A stretch of 58,272 bases of DNA from Pedobacter sp. ASV12 (GTDB lineage Bacteria > Bacteroidota > Bacteroidia > Sphingobacteriales > Sphingobacteriaceae): contig NZ_JAELUC010000017.1 in NCBI RefSeq assembly GCF_016429155.1, forward strand, positions 1-58,272, read 5' to 3'. Of the stretch, positions 1-9,324 are shown piece by piece (the stretch's first letter is position 1; each line of letters begins with the position of its first letter). The notes below the pieces were generated by a model. It searched no databases. It saw nothing but the letters and a program-made list of their open reading frames with translations, and was not told the origin of the DNA. A program made the position numbers and the translations under genes.

Positions 1-77
<77 letters not shown>

Positions 78-1115
78 AACCTCGCCATAACCGTTAATCA
101 AACCCGCACTAGGTTGACCAATTAGGGTAATGTTCAGGTTTCTTTTGAGGTCGACAGCGTTCATCACGGCCGATGAGAAAGTCGTTTTGCCAATCAGTAC
201 AAAAAACTTGTTCTTTTGGTTAAGATAGCTCTGCTTGATTTGCTCGGTAAACGGCTCTAGAATGCCCGAATTGCCGCCACTGTTATAGCGTAGATCGAGT
301 ACAATTTTCTCGGGCTTGTGCTCATTGATGCTGGCAAACAGCTCGTCGTTGAACTTGGCAAAAGGATAGTTCGGCATTTCCCTGCACTGGCTGTAGTTGA
401 AATACAGGATTTTTTTATCGGCGCTATACTCAAACCAGTAGTTGCCGGCTTTCTTTTTGGAAAGCAGGCTTTGGCCAGACCTTACCAAAGGCAGTTTTGC
501 AGCATTGTTGCCGGCTACCGAAGCAAGGCTTATCTTTGTTGTTTGCTCTTTGTTTGTGCTAAAAACGAAGATGGCTTTAGAAACGTCGTCAATAAGGCCC
601 AAGCCTTTCAACAATACGGGGTTATTAAGGTGATGTACCAAATGATCATTGAAATAAGAAGGATTTTCGTGGAGGATGATTTCCTTAAAGCGGGTAACCA
701 CTTCGCTTACCGGATGACCGTTTATGCTCTCCAACTTGCTGTTTAACAAGGAGGAATGGGCCGAATCGATGCCGGTTACAAAAAGGCCTTCCTTAAAAAC
801 TTCGAATTGGATAGGCAGGGTCTTGGTAAAATCAACCTCTATAAAAGTATGTTCATCGCCTATGGATACGGTCAGTTTAAAAAGCTCGGCTATAAAGCGG
901 TCCCAGTCAAGCGAGTTAGACCTCATTAAAATCTGGTCGACTTTGTTTTCGAACTGGGCGCGGTCTATTTTGGCAAATAGGTTGGTATGCTTTTCTGGAA
1001 GTGTTTTTTTTAGGAATTCGAGGTCTTGTACAAAATCTTCTTTGCTAAGCGATTGCGCCCAGCTGCCAAAGCTGCACAAGGCGAAAAATAGGATAGGGAG
1101 TATTGTTCTTTTCAT
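78..1115 (-). CDS. S41-family (C-terminal-processing-like) peptidase, 3'-truncated
   Basis: Secreted serine peptidase-like protein. The start is taken at 1115 because it gives a clear signal peptide (MKRTILPILFFALCSFGSWAQ); an upstream in-frame ATG at 1172 would add 19 residues with no signal character. The N-terminal half carries the helical region usual in Bacteroidota S41 proteins. The C-terminal part shows the S41 core: LDLRYNSGGNSG, then GKTTFSSA with the likely nucleophile Ser, then GQPSAGLINGYGEV, a counterpart of the GEPTGG..YGE motif. About 346 codons are visible. The last residues (SLIHI) in a naive translation come from adapter. The family degrades or trims envelope proteins; the substrate is unknown. 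Confidence 0.8.
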
Positions 1116-1173
1116 GTTTAGGTTTTCCAAAAGACAAGGCTTTTGTGGAAACGTTGCACCCAATCGCAGCAAA

Positions 1174-1638
1174 TTAGAATTTATACTTGCCCATTTTTCC
1201 GTCTATCGTTAAATATGCCGGCAATGCAGCCGAGCCATACCAGTTGAACAGTTCGGCATCCAGTAGCTTGGCTTTTACTGCCGGGTCTGTAGCCAGCATT
1301 TCCTTGGCTTCGTCGAGCGATTTGGTGTTGAGGATAAAAATGCCCCTATAGCTCTTGTCGTTCTTGCCCAAAGGTCCGGCAACAATGAGCTTGTTCTGTT
1401 GCACCAGCTTGCCCATATTGGCCATGTGTCCGGCAAAGAGGCTATCGGTTTTGGCTTTGGTTTCGGTAGTATTGCTCCCTGTTTTAAGGATCACCAATAC
1501 GTACATCTTCATGCCATAATCGTCGGCACCATATTCTTTGGCAAGTTTTTCATCGTATTTCGGATTGGCCTTTTTTTCCTGGGCACCCACGTAGATGCAA
1601 GCGCAAAGCAGCAGGGTAGACAACAGTAATTTTTTCAT
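1174..1638 (-). CDS. Secreted YciI-like (YCII domain) protein
   Basis: 154 residues. An N-terminal signal peptide (MKKLLLSTLLLCACIYVGAQ) precedes a YCII-related ferredoxin-like fold: MYVLVILKTG as first strand, the GHMANMGKL helix with a conserved His, VAGPLG, RGIFILNT and the DEAKEMLATDPAVKA segment. YciI-like proteins are small alpha/beta-barrel dimers, sometimes with a His/Asp catalytic pair; no reaction can be assigned here. Export to the periplasm is unusual for the family in general but common for Bacteroidota members. It lies 58 bases upstream, in transcription order, of the S41 peptidase on the same strand and may be co-transcribed. Confidence 0.75.
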   Translation of the reverse strand: MKKLLLSTLLLCACIYVGAQEKKANPKYDEKLAKEYGADDYGMKMYVLVILKTGSNTTETKAKTDSLFAGHMANMGKLVQQNKLIVAGPLGKNDKSYRGIFILNTKSLDEAKEMLATDPAVKAKLLDAELFNWYGSAALPAYLTIDGKMGKYKF

Positions 1639-1674
1639 GATAATTTAAATTTTAAGCTGAAATGATTAATGGAG

Positions 1675-2400
1675 CTAGTCTAGATCCTTTTCCCGCATCC
1701 ACTTGACCAGCTCGGCTTTTAGTGCTTCGCCCATTTTTTTCTGATTGGCCGGATCCTGCAAAAAAGCCTTGCTCACCCCATTGTCGCCAATTTCCAGTAA
1801 AACCCGGTATTTGGCGGTATTGATGTTTTCGTCGAGACTATAAAATGCTTTTTTGCCTGTAGCTTTGCAGGTGTAATCGTTTCTTCCGGTCGAGCTATCG
1901 AAAAGAACGCCTCGGTTTTCCAGGTCGGTGGCCTTGCTGATGGCGGCGATCAATCGTGCAGCCAATTCCTTGTTTTCAGCTTCCTGGGCATCGCCTTCAT
2001 GTATATAGCCCCAAATAGCATGGCGCTTGGTGCCACCGTTATTGTGTACAGCGATAAATACGGTGGGCTTCAATTTATTCGATTCCTGCAATTCGTAGGC
2101 ATAGCCCGATATTTTGCCATCGATAATAGCCGAAGTATGTTCAATTACGGTATTGCTGCCTACATCGGGATGGTGCAGGCCTTCCTGGTGCAGGCTCCAA
2201 ACCTTGTGTTCGTTTAAGGTTGGCTTGCTGGCCATGGCGCCCTCTATGATGCCGTTACAGGTGGCGGCTTCGCTAAAATCGGTTCCGGTGTCGGTTTGGT
2301 GCGAGGGTTGCCACACCACAACCGTTTTGGGCTTAAGCGGTACGTGGCCAACACTGGTGCAAAGGGCTAAGCCCAAAGTGGCTAGCAATAACTTGTTCAT
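1675..2400 (-). CDS. Probable secreted N-acetylmuramoyl-L-alanine amidase (Amidase_3-like)
   Basis: 241 residues with an N-terminal hydrophobic export signal. The pattern fits zinc amidases of the Amidase_3 type: VVVWQPSHQ with H34 where the first zinc His is expected, a Glu in the NGIIEGA helix (around 53), VFIAVHNNGG with H119 as second His, and VLLEIGDN with E203 near the end, matching the family's final catalytic Glu segment. These enzymes cleave the bond between MurNAc and the stem peptide. The segment between H34 and H119 is divergent, so the substrate may differ. It lies directly downstream of accD but is separated from it by a terminator. Confidence 0.6.
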   Translation of the reverse strand: MNKLLLATLGLALCTSVGHVPLKPKTVVVWQPSHQTDTGTDFSEAATCNGIIEGAMASKPTLNEHKVWSLHQEGLHHPDVGSNTVIEHTSAIIDGKISGYAYELQESNKLKPTVFIAVHNNGGTKRHAIWGYIHEGDAQEAENKELAARLIAAISKATDLENRGVLFDSSTGRNDYTCKATGKKAFYSLDENINTAKYRVLLEIGDNGVSKAFLQDPANQKKMGEALKAELVKWMREKDLD

Positions 2401-2456
2401 AAAAGGGCGATTTGGTGAAAACTAAAGATAGCAAATCTTCAGATAGGCTGGCAAAG

Positions 2457-2488
2457 AAAAAGCCCAATCGTTTTGACTGGGCTTTTTT
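2457..2488 (-). terminator. Rho-independent terminator of accD
   Basis: Inverted repeat AAAAAGCCCA / TGGGCTTTTT with an 11-base loop, followed on the minus strand by a T-run. It sits between the accD stop (2546) and the amidase start (2400). The plus strand also has a T-run, but no plus-strand gene precedes it. Confidence 0.8.
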
Positions 2489-2545
2489 ATGGTTTTCTTT
2501 AGTGGTTAGCAGTTTACAATCACGCAATCGAACAGCTAACCTCGG

Positions 2546-3391
2546 TTAGTTTTTCATCATCTTCAAGAAAGTAGCCAGTTTGGCTTTCATTTGCCTTCTG
2601 TCTACAATAAAATCCAAAAATCCGTGCTCTAATACAAATTCGGAGGTTTGGAAACCTTTAGGCAGGTCTTTTTTAATGGTTTCTTTGATAACGCGCGGTC
2701 CGGCAAAGCCGATCAAAGCGCCAGGTTCGGCAATGTTAATGTCGCCCAGCATGGCATAAGACGCCGTCACACCACCGGTAGTCGGATCGGTAAGCAAAGA
2801 AATGTATGGAATTTTAGCTTGGCTCAACAAAGCCAGTTTAGCCGAAGTTTTAGCCATCTGCATCAAAGAAAAGGCGGCTTCCATCATTCGTGCACCGCCC
2901 GACTTCGAAATCATCAGGAAAGGCACCTTGTGTTTAAGGCTGTAGTCGATAGAGCGCGCAATTTTTTCACCTACTACCGATCCCATCGAACCGCCGATAA
3001 AAGCGAAGTCCATACAGGCAATCATGATTTCTTCGCCATCAATTTTGCCGTGTGCAGCCCTGATGGCATCTTTTAAGCCTGTTTTGGCCGTAGTTTCGAC
3101 AATTCTTTCTGTATACGGCTTGCTATCGACAAAGTGAAGCGGATCGCCCGAAGTTAAGTTGCCGAAAAGTTCGGTAAACTCGTTATTGTCAAAAAGAACC
3201 TGGAAATATTCTTTAGAACCTATTCTGAGGTGGTAGTCGCAGTAGTGGCAAACGTACTTGTTTTCTATCAAGTCTGCGCTGTGGAGTGCTTTTTTACAGT
3301 TCGGACACTTGTTCCACAAGCCGTCTGGCGCTTCTTTTTTTTCTTCTGTTGAGGTACTGATCCCCTTTTTTTCTCTCTTAAACCAAGCCAT
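2546..3391 (-). CDS. accD: Acetyl-CoA carboxylase carboxyltransferase subunit beta
   Basis: 281 residues, usual length. AccD with AccA transfers the carboxyl group from carboxybiotin to acetyl-CoA, giving malonyl-CoA for fatty acid synthesis. The N-terminal four-cysteine zinc ribbon is intact (C29, C32, C48, C51). The crotonase-like core is recognisable: [27 protein letters not shown] helix, [19 protein letters not shown] and AGPRVIKET. It is followed by a terminator and divergent from the aldolase gene across a 295-base A/T-rich spacer. The other ACC subunits are not in the window. Confidence 0.97.
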   Translation of the reverse strand: MAWFKREKKGISTSTEEKKEAPDGLWNKCPNCKKALHSADLIENKYVCHYCDYHLRIGSKEYFQVLFDNNEFTELFGNLTSGDPLHFVDSKPYTERIVETTAKTGLKDAIRAAHGKIDGEEIMIACMDFAFIGGSMGSVVGEKIARSIDYSLKHKVPFLMISKSGGARMMEAAFSLMQMAKTSAKLALLSQAKIPYISLLTDPTTGGVTASYAMLGDINIAEPGALIGFAGPRVIKETIKKDLPKGFQTSEFVLEHGFLDFIVDRRQMKAKLATFLKMMKN

Positions 3392-3686
3392 GTTACTTTT
3401 AAAAAATGCGAGTACAAAGAAACAAAAAAATATTTTAAGCGGTAGTTTTAATTTCGCCTAAATATAATTTGCGCAGACAGCCCCAAACGCTTAAGGCTAA
3501 ATCGATTTTAAAAAGGCGGAGCCAAGATTTTTGTTTTCAAATTAAAATAGTGCTTTCAAATATAATTGTATATTAGCCGATGATATTGTAAAAAGTACAC
3601 TAAGTTGATTGTTGAATACAGTTCAGCTTTAAGCGGTATTTTTTAAAATTTTTGCTAAATTCGAAAATCAACAAAACAAATATAAA
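3392..3686. other. Divergent intergenic region accD / fbaA
   Basis: A/T-rich spacer that must contain the promoters of both divergent genes. On the plus strand, TAAATTCG at 3656-3663 resembles the Bacteroidota -7 element, 24 bases before the aldolase start, but no well-spaced -33 TTTG is seen. No ORF, tRNA or strong hairpin was recognised. Confidence 0.5.
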
Positions 3687-4766
3687 ATGAGTTTAAAAGG
3701 CTATAAAGGCGTAATTTACGGAGCAGCCGTTCAGGAGTTGTTTGAACAGGCTAAAAAACATCAATTTGCATTGCCAGCGGTAAACGTTACGGGTACCAAT
3801 ACCATCAATGCGGTAATGGAAACGGCAAAAGCGGTAAATTCGCCGGTAATGATCCAGCTTTCTAATGGTGGCGCGCAATTTTATGCGGGCAAAACCCTAA
3901 ACAACGATAACTTGAATGCTTGCGTGCTGGGTGCGGTTTCTGCGGCCAAACACGTGCATTTATTGGCCGAGCACTATGGCGTAGCGGTTATTTTGCATAC
4001 CGACCATGCGGCTAAAAAATTGTTGCCTTGGATTGACGGCCTTTTAGACCATGGAGAGAAATTCTTTGCCGAAACCGGCAAGCCTTTGTTCTCGTCGCAC
4101 ATGTTGGACCTTTCTGAAGAGCCGATTGAAGAAAACATGGAAATCTGCACCAAGTACCTGGAGCGCATGAGCAAAATGGGCATGACCATCGAAATCGAGC
4201 TGGGCGTTACCGGTGGCGAGGAAGATGGCGTAGACAACAGTGATGTAGACAGTTCTAAACTATATACCCAGCCGTCTGAAGTGGCTTATGCCTACGAAGA
4301 ACTGAGCAAAGTAAGCGACAGGTTTACCATTGCGGCCGCTTTTGGAAACGTACACGGCGTTTATAAACCAGGAAACGTAAAGCTGCAACCGATTATCCTG
4401 AAGAATTCGCAGGATTATGTAAGAGAAAAATTCGGTTTGACTGCCGAAAAACCTGTTAACTTCGTATTCCATGGTGGTTCTGGTTCTTCTCAGGAAGAAA
4501 TCAGGGAAGCTATTTCGTACGGTGCCATCAAAATGAACATCGATACCGATATGCAATGGGCATTTTGGGAGGGCATTTTAGCTTATTACAAAAAGAACGA
4601 AGCCTATCTGCAAGGCCAGATCGGCAACCCAGAGGGCGAAGATAAGCCGAATAAAAAATACTACGATCCACGCGTTTGGTTGCGCAAAGGCGAAGAAGAG
4701 TTTGTAAAACGACTCACCGTTGCCTTCGAAGATTTGAACTGTATCAACGTACACGAAAAGTTGTAA
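3687..4766 (+). CDS. fbaA: Class II fructose-bisphosphate aldolase
   Basis: 359 residues, co-linear with the E. coli FbaA type. It cleaves fructose-1,6-bisphosphate to DHAP and glyceraldehyde-3-phosphate with a catalytic zinc. HTDH (104-107) holds the acid/base Asp106 and zinc-ligand His107. Other family motifs are LLPWIDGLL, PLFSSHMLDLSEE, MTIEIELGVTGGEEDGVDN, AAFGNVHGVYKPGN (zinc His), FVFHGGSGS (phosphate loop and His) and MNIDTDMQWA. A terminator follows at 4802-4834. Confidence 0.98.
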   Translation: MSLKGYKGVIYGAAVQELFEQAKKHQFALPAVNVTGTNTINAVMETAKAVNSPVMIQLSNGGAQFYAGKTLNNDNLNACVLGAVSAAKHVHLLAEHYGVAVILHTDHAAKKLLPWIDGLLDHGEKFFAETGKPLFSSHMLDLSEEPIEENMEICTKYLERMSKMGMTIEIELGVTGGEEDGVDNSDVDSSKLYTQPSEVAYAYEELSKVSDRFTIAAAFGNVHGVYKPGNVKLQPIILKNSQDYVREKFGLTAEKPVNFVFHGGSGSSQEEIREAISYGAIKMNIDTDMQWAFWEGILAYYKKNEAYLQGQIGNPEGEDKPNKKYYDPRVWLRKGEEEFVKRLTVAFEDLNCINVHEKL

Positions 4767-4801
4767 GCGGCAAACATTTCGCAAGCTAAAAATGTTTAAA
4801 G

Positions 4802-4839
4802 AAAGCGTAACAGTAGAATTACTCGTTGCGCTTTTTTTA
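4802..4839 (+). terminator. Terminator of fbaA
   Basis: AAAGCGTAAC / GTTGCGCTTT stem (one wobble pair) with a 13-base loop, followed by a T-run, 36 bases after the aldolase stop. Confidence 0.8.
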
Positions 4840-4881
4840 TGCCCGTATTTATTCGCAAATTAGTATAATAAAACACCCGTT

Positions 4882-5355
4882 ATGAAAAGTAGAAAAAAGA
4901 AAGGTAATCTGTTCGAAGATTTTGCCAATGCCGCTACCCGTTTTACCGGCAGCTCTTATGCTTTTTTGGCCGCCACGGCCATTGTGGTTTTATGGGCGGT
5001 ATCGGGACCAATTTTCGATTATTCCGAAACCTGGCAACTCGTCATCAATACCGGAACCACGATCATTACTTTCTTGATGGTATTCCTGATCCAGAAATCG
5101 CAGAACAAAGACAGCAAGGCCATCCAGCTGAAGCTGAACGAGCTGATTGCGGCACACGAGCAGGCCAGTAACCGCATGGTTGATATCGAAGACCTGACCG
5201 AAAAGGAACTCGACCAGTTGCATAAGTTCTATGTAACCTTGTCTAAACTGGCCAAAAAGGAAAGCGATATCCATTGTTCGCACTCCATAGATCGGGCTGA
5301 AGAGATCAACGAGCAAAAAGCAAAGCACATTTTAAAAACCGCAAAGAAACAATAA
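4882..5355 (+). CDS. Low-affinity iron permease family protein (PF04120-like)
   Basis: 157-residue membrane protein. FEDFANAATRFTGSSYAF at the N-terminus is typical of this family, then two transmembrane helices (AFLAATAIVVLWAVSGPIF and LVINTGTTIITFLMVFLIQ), then the hallmark QKSQNKDSKAIQLKLNELI and a charged cytoplasmic tail. The family name comes from yeast Fet4-like similarity; iron transport by bacterial members is not well proven, and two helices alone cannot form a classical permease. It ends one base before the acetyltransferase gene, so the two probably form an operon. Confidence 0.85.
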   Translation: MKSRKKKGNLFEDFANAATRFTGSSYAFLAATAIVVLWAVSGPIFDYSETWQLVINTGTTIITFLMVFLIQKSQNKDSKAIQLKLNELIAAHEQASNRMVDIEDLTEKELDQLHKFYVTLSKLAKKESDIHCSHSIDRAEEINEQKAKHILKTAKKQ

Positions 5356-5356
5356 A

Positions 5357-5782
5357 ATGGACACACTTCAAGTACACAAGGCTACCACCAAAGAAGAACT
5401 GGAAAAAGTTTTCGCCATCCGTAAGATCGTTTTTGTACACGAACAGGGCTGTCCGCCAGAACTGGAATGGGAAAACGAAGATGTATCGACCCATTTTTTG
5501 GCTTTATCAGACCATCGGCCTTGTGGAGCTTGTCGCTGGCGCAAAACCGATAAAGGCTATAAGCTGGAGCGTTTTGCGGTGCTGAAAGAGTTTAGGGGCC
5601 AAGGCGTTGGCCGGGCCCTGATTGCCACTGCGCTCGACGATTTGCCACCCGATGCCAATTACATTTACCTCAACTCGCAACTGGATGCCATGAGCCTTTA
5701 TGCCAAGTTTGGCTTTGTAGCTGAAGGCGAACAGTTTGAGGAAGCTGGGATACAGCATTTCAGGATGGTGAAGAAGGTTTAG
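5357..5782 (+). CDS. GNAT-family N-acetyltransferase (ElaA/YjcF-like)
   Basis: 141 residues. GNAT fold throughout: IRKIVFVHEQGCP at the N-terminus is typical of the ElaA/YjcF subgroup, strand CGACRWRKTD, motif A (LERFAVLKEFRGQGVGRALIATAL) with the acetyl-CoA pyrophosphate loop, and the C-terminal LNSQLDAMSLYAKFGF segment. The acetyl acceptor cannot be told from sequence. Its stop codon overlaps, on the opposite strand, the stop of the next gene: the two convergent genes share bases 5779-5782. Confidence 0.9.
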   Translation: MDTLQVHKATTKEELEKVFAIRKIVFVHEQGCPPELEWENEDVSTHFLALSDHRPCGACRWRKTDKGYKLERFAVLKEFRGQGVGRALIATALDDLPPDANYIYLNSQLDAMSLYAKFGFVAEGEQFEEAGIQHFRMVKKV

Positions 5783-6885
5783 TTTGAAGCATCACGTGTT
5801 TCATCATTTTTTACCTTGTTAAGGTAGGTTAATGCCCACTTTCTTTTGGTTTTGTCGGCCAACGAAGCCTTTAATGTCTTGTAATAGGCGTTGATATAAA
5901 GAAGATCGTTGTTGGCAACATAGTAGGATAGGACTTGTGCCTTGCTGATTTTGGATTGATCGTATTGACCTTCTAGCATCCTTGATTTTTCGTTCCAATT
6001 ATACTGCACCATGGTTGAATCGTCGGTAATTTTTGGACTATAGTCTATTTGCGAAATATCAGCAAACTGGTTGTAATAAGCCATTTTAATGGTCAAAGGC
6101 TTTGTTTTTTGGATGGTCGATTCCAGCCATAATACACGGAATCCCCAATAGCCCTGCATATTTCCATTTTCAAGTTCGTTTAAAACCGGAATGAGCTTTC
6201 CATCGTCATATTTGTAAAAGAAAAAATTATTCCACCATATACCCGAGCCCGATACAAAACCTTTTACATAATATACCACCGTCTTTCCATCGGTATCTTT
6301 GTAGTGCTTCAGTTCAAGCCCGTATCGATTATAGCCGTTGTGTTTGGAAATGACCTTGTTTCCTTCAAAAAAATATAAATAAGCATGCTCGCAATGCCCC
6401 GGATCGCCAATACAAATCGCGAACTCATCCACTCCTTTTTTATTTTTTCCGAAGGGGAAGTACAAAATTGGCGTATTGCCTTTCTTATAGGTAAGCATTA
6501 CGCTTGCCGTTCGGCAAGAGGTATCGATTTGAGGGTCTTTAAAGATGGCCTTTGCTTGGTCGACGTTAATGAAGCCTTTTTTAAGGGTATGTCGAAGTGT
6601 TTTTAAGTCCTGTGCAGTAATAACAAGATCTAGCTGTGGCTGATTTCTAAAAACCGAATCGGCACCAAAAGCGATTTTATCGGCAAGCGGTTGCGTAGCC
6701 AAATGGCCTATGCTGTCTAAATAGGCTTCAAGTTGCTGTCCGCTGTATTGGATATCTTTTTGAGTTGATTTACTAGGTTTTGAGTTTTTAACAGGATGTG
6801 GCCCGTTTTGATTACTTGTGGTTTTCTGGCCGTTATTGCAACTCAATAGAACCAAAAAAGAGGCGAGGTAAATCAGTGTTTTCAA
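5779..6885 (-). CDS. Lipoprotein of unknown function
   Basis: 368 residues. An N-terminal lipobox (LASFLVLLSCNNG) predicts lipid attachment at the Cys, followed by a Ser/Lys/Asn/Pro-rich linker. The body has no motif I recognise. It contains PILYFPFGKNKKGVDEFAICIGDPG, a Tyr/Trp-rich region (GIWWNNFFFYKYDDGKLIPVL), and many aromatic beta-like stretches, suggesting an extracytoplasmic beta-rich domain. The first ATG gives a good signal. It is convergent with the acetyltransferase and overlaps it by four bases. Confidence 0.7.
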   Translation of the reverse strand: MKTLIYLASFLVLLSCNNGQKTTSNQNGPHPVKNSKPSKSTQKDIQYSGQQLEAYLDSIGHLATQPLADKIAFGADSVFRNQPQLDLVITAQDLKTLRHTLKKGFINVDQAKAIFKDPQIDTSCRTASVMLTYKKGNTPILYFPFGKNKKGVDEFAICIGDPGHCEHAYLYFFEGNKVISKHNGYNRYGLELKHYKDTDGKTVVYYVKGFVSGSGIWWNNFFFYKYDDGKLIPVLNELENGNMQGYWGFRVLWLESTIQKTKPLTIKMAYYNQFADISQIDYSPKITDDSTMVQYNWNEKSRMLEGQYDQSKISKAQVLSYYVANNDLLYINAYYKTLKASLADKTKRKWALTYLNKVKNDETRDASN

Positions 6886-6938
6886 TGGGTTAAGCTATGC
6901 ATAAATATAATTAAATGCATCAGGAAAATAACAAGCAA

Positions 6939-7784
6939 TTAATGGAATATTTTGCCCGAATAAGCCATAGCTTCTACCCATTTTTCTAGATCGAGAGCCA
7001 GATATTCGCCTTTCGATTGCAGATAAGCAATCAAGTCTTCGGTGGCCATGTTGCCCGTCAGATCGTCGGTAGCCATGGGGCAGCCTCCAAAGCCTTTTAG
7101 GGCACTGTCAAAACGCTTGCAGCCAACTTCGTAAGCCGCTTCGATCTTTTCTAATCGGGTTTGTGGCGTACTGTGCAAATGGATGCCGATTTCGGTTTGC
7201 GGAAAACTGTTTATCAATGCCGGCAAAAGGGCTCTGATCTTTTCAGGTGAAGAAACCCCGGTGGTGTCTGCCAGTGCCAGGATTTTTACGCCCCGGTTCA
7301 CCAGCTCATAGGCCCAATGCTGTACAATTTCGGTATTCCACTCGTCGCCATAAGGATTGCCAAATCCCATAGAAAGGTAAACCACTGCCGTTTTGTTGTG
7401 TTGGTCGCATAAATTGAGCATTTCTTCAACCGTATGCAACGACTGGGCAATGCTCGAGTTCGTATTGCGCTGCTGGAAGGTCTCAGACACCGAAAAGGGA
7501 AAACCGAGGTAGGTAATGGCCTGATGTTGAACGGCCTCTGCTACGCCCCTTAAATTGGCTACAATGGCCAGCAGTTTAGATTTGGTACGAGCCATATCCA
7601 GCAAACCGAGCACTTCTTGGGTATCGCGCAATTGTGGAATGGCCTTTGGCGAAACAAAGCTGCCAAAATCGATGGTATCAAAGCCTACCTGCAACAAAAG
7701 ATTGATGTATTGGGCTTTAATTGCGGTGGGAATAAAATCGTGCAGGCCTTGCATGGCATCGCGTGGACATTCTACGAGTTTCAT
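6939..7784 (-). CDS. mvaB: Hydroxymethylglutaryl-CoA lyase
   Basis: 281 residues. HMG-CoA lyases cleave HMG-CoA to acetoacetate and acetyl-CoA in leucine breakdown. Seen in the sequence: LVECPRDAMQG at the N-terminus (catalytic Arg/Asp segment), FGSFVSPKAIPQLRDT, LADTTGVSSPEKI, IHLHSTPQTR (metal-binding His pair) and the signature loop GCKRFDSALKGFGGCPMATDDLTGNMATEDL with the catalytic Cys. The protein is slightly short at the N-terminus against the usual ~300 residues but keeps all motifs. Neighbouring leucine-degradation genes are absent. Confidence 0.92.
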   Translation of the reverse strand: MKLVECPRDAMQGLHDFIPTAIKAQYINLLLQVGFDTIDFGSFVSPKAIPQLRDTQEVLGLLDMARTKSKLLAIVANLRGVAEAVQHQAITYLGFPFSVSETFQQRNTNSSIAQSLHTVEEMLNLCDQHNKTAVVYLSMGFGNPYGDEWNTEIVQHWAYELVNRGVKILALADTTGVSSPEKIRALLPALINSFPQTEIGIHLHSTPQTRLEKIEAAYEVGCKRFDSALKGFGGCPMATDDLTGNMATEDLIAYLQSKGEYLALDLEKWVEAMAYSGKIFH

Positions 7785-7792
7785 GGGTTAAG

Positions 7793-7821
7793 GGTTATCA
7801 AGTTGAAAGGTTATCAAGTTG
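7793..7821. repeat. 16-bp direct repeat, two copies
   Basis: GGTTATCAAGTTG occurs at 7793-7805 and again at 7809-7821, just upstream of the HMG-CoA lyase start. It may be a remnant simple repeat or part of its leader. Confidence 0.6.
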
Positions 7822-7873
7822 GGATTCGGGTTGCAATTAATGCTGCTTTTTCAGTTGACGGTTAAGCAATAAG

Positions 7874-9166
7874 CTAATTTTTCTTGTCTTCTGCTTCAAG
7901 TTTGTCGGCTTTTACAAATGGCCTGATAATTAATCGCGTGCCTCTGTCGTAGCTAAAGTAGCTCCAAACCCAGTTTACAAAAACCACCAGTTTGTTTCTG
8001 AAGCCAACGAGGGTCATCAGGTGGACAAACATCCAGGTAAACCAGGCAAAAACGCCCTGAAAACGAATTTTGTTGATGTCGACCACGGCACGGTTACGGC
8101 CCACGGTAGCCATCGCACCTTTGTCAAAGTACTTAAAGTCTTCGGTAGGTTCGTTGTTGATGAGGTGGATCAGGTTTTTGGCCAATTGTTTGCCTTGCTG
8201 AATGGCTGCAGGCGCAACTCCTGGGTGTCCGTTAGGGGTTTCATCGGTAATCATGGCCGCTACATCGCCAATGGCATAAATGTTCTGGTAGCCCTCTACG
8301 CGGTTAATCTTGTCGACTTTTAACCGATTGCCACGTACAATTTTCTCGGTATTGAGGCCATCGAGCACCACACCCTTTACACCGGCGCTCCAAATTACGG
8401 TAGAGGAGGCAATGGTGCGGCCATCAACAAAAGAAAGCACCTTGCCATCGTAGGCCTGTACGCGGGTTTCGGTGTATACGGTTACACCCAGCTCTTCGAG
8501 AAAAGCCTTGGCTTTTTGCTGGGCCTGTACAGACATGGCGCCTAAAAGTTCTGGCGAGCCTTCGACCAGGTAAATGTTCACCTTGTGGATATCCAGCTCG
8601 GGATAATCGTTTTTTAAGACATGCTTTTTAAGCTCGGCAATGGCACCAGCGGTTTCAACACCGGTTGGGCCGCCGCCAACCACCACAAAGTTTAAAAGCT
8701 CGGCTTCTTGTTCGGGCGTTTTGGCAATGAGCGAAGCCTCGAGGTTCTGCAAAATCAGGCTGCGCAGGTTTAAGGCTTCGGGAATAGACTTCATTGGCAT
8801 GGCATTGTGCTCTATTTCGGCCTGGCCAAAGAAATTGCTGGTAGAACCTGTGGCAATTACCAAATGGTCGTATTTGATTTCGCCAATCGTAGTTAAGAGG
8901 GTATTGCTTTCGGGAATGACCTTTTCTACTTCGGTTACCCTAAAAGTGAGGTTTTTTTGTCCCTTGAATATTTTTCGGATCGGGAAGGCAATCGAATCGG
9001 CCTCCAGGCCACCGGTAGCAACCTGATAGAGCAGGGGCTGAAAAGTGTGGTAGTTGTGCCTATCGAGTATAGTCACTTCTACGTTTTTTTTACGGAGTTT
9101 CTTGGCCAGCTCTATGCCGCCAAAACCGCCGCCAACAATAACTATTTTCTGCTTTTCGTTGTTCAT
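7874..9166 (-). CDS. Type II NADH:quinone oxidoreductase (NDH-2-like)
   Basis: 430 residues from the ATG at 9166 (MNNEKQKIVIVGGGFGG); an ATG at 9181 would add five residues. Single-subunit flavoprotein that passes electrons from NADH to quinone at the inner face of the membrane without pumping protons. FAD-binding GGGFGG sits at 11-16, with HNYHTFQPLLYQVATGGL after it, the NAD-binding Rossmann motif FVVVGGGPTGVETAGA in the middle, and YAIGDVAA for the FAD ribityl site. The hydrophobic C-terminal segment (FAWFTWMFVHLMTLVGFRNKLVVFVNWVWSYF, split by turns) is the usual membrane anchor region. Confidence 0.93.
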   Translation of the reverse strand: MNNEKQKIVIVGGGFGGIELAKKLRKKNVEVTILDRHNYHTFQPLLYQVATGGLEADSIAFPIRKIFKGQKNLTFRVTEVEKVIPESNTLLTTIGEIKYDHLVIATGSTSNFFGQAEIEHNAMPMKSIPEALNLRSLILQNLEASLIAKTPEQEAELLNFVVVGGGPTGVETAGAIAELKKHVLKNDYPELDIHKVNIYLVEGSPELLGAMSVQAQQKAKAFLEELGVTVYTETRVQAYDGKVLSFVDGRTIASSTVIWSAGVKGVVLDGLNTEKIVRGNRLKVDKINRVEGYQNIYAIGDVAAMITDETPNGHPGVAPAAIQQGKQLAKNLIHLINNEPTEDFKYFDKGAMATVGRNRAVVDINKIRFQGVFAWFTWMFVHLMTLVGFRNKLVVFVNWVWSYFSYDRGTRLIIRPFVKADKLEAEDKKN

Positions 9167-9276
9167 ATCTGATAAACCCATGAGCTTCGCATTTAGTTTA
9201 GCAAATATAGAAGATACTTTAGCATTGTTGCTTAAACCAGTTTAAGAACAGGGCGTTTATGGTAATTTGATTGTAA

Positions 9277-9304
9277 CAAAAAAGGCCCCGAAATTTTCGG
9301 GGCC
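9277..9304 (-). terminator. Terminator of secDF
   Basis: GGCCCCGAAA / TTTCGGGGCC hairpin with a run of T on the minus strand, 20 bases beyond the secDF stop at 9325. Confidence 0.9.
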
Positions 9305-9324
9305 TCTTGAATATATTTTTCAAC

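Noticed and set aside
318..746. Plus-strand frame opposite the S41 peptidase
   Set aside because: Shadow frame; the minus strand has signal peptide and S41 motifs.
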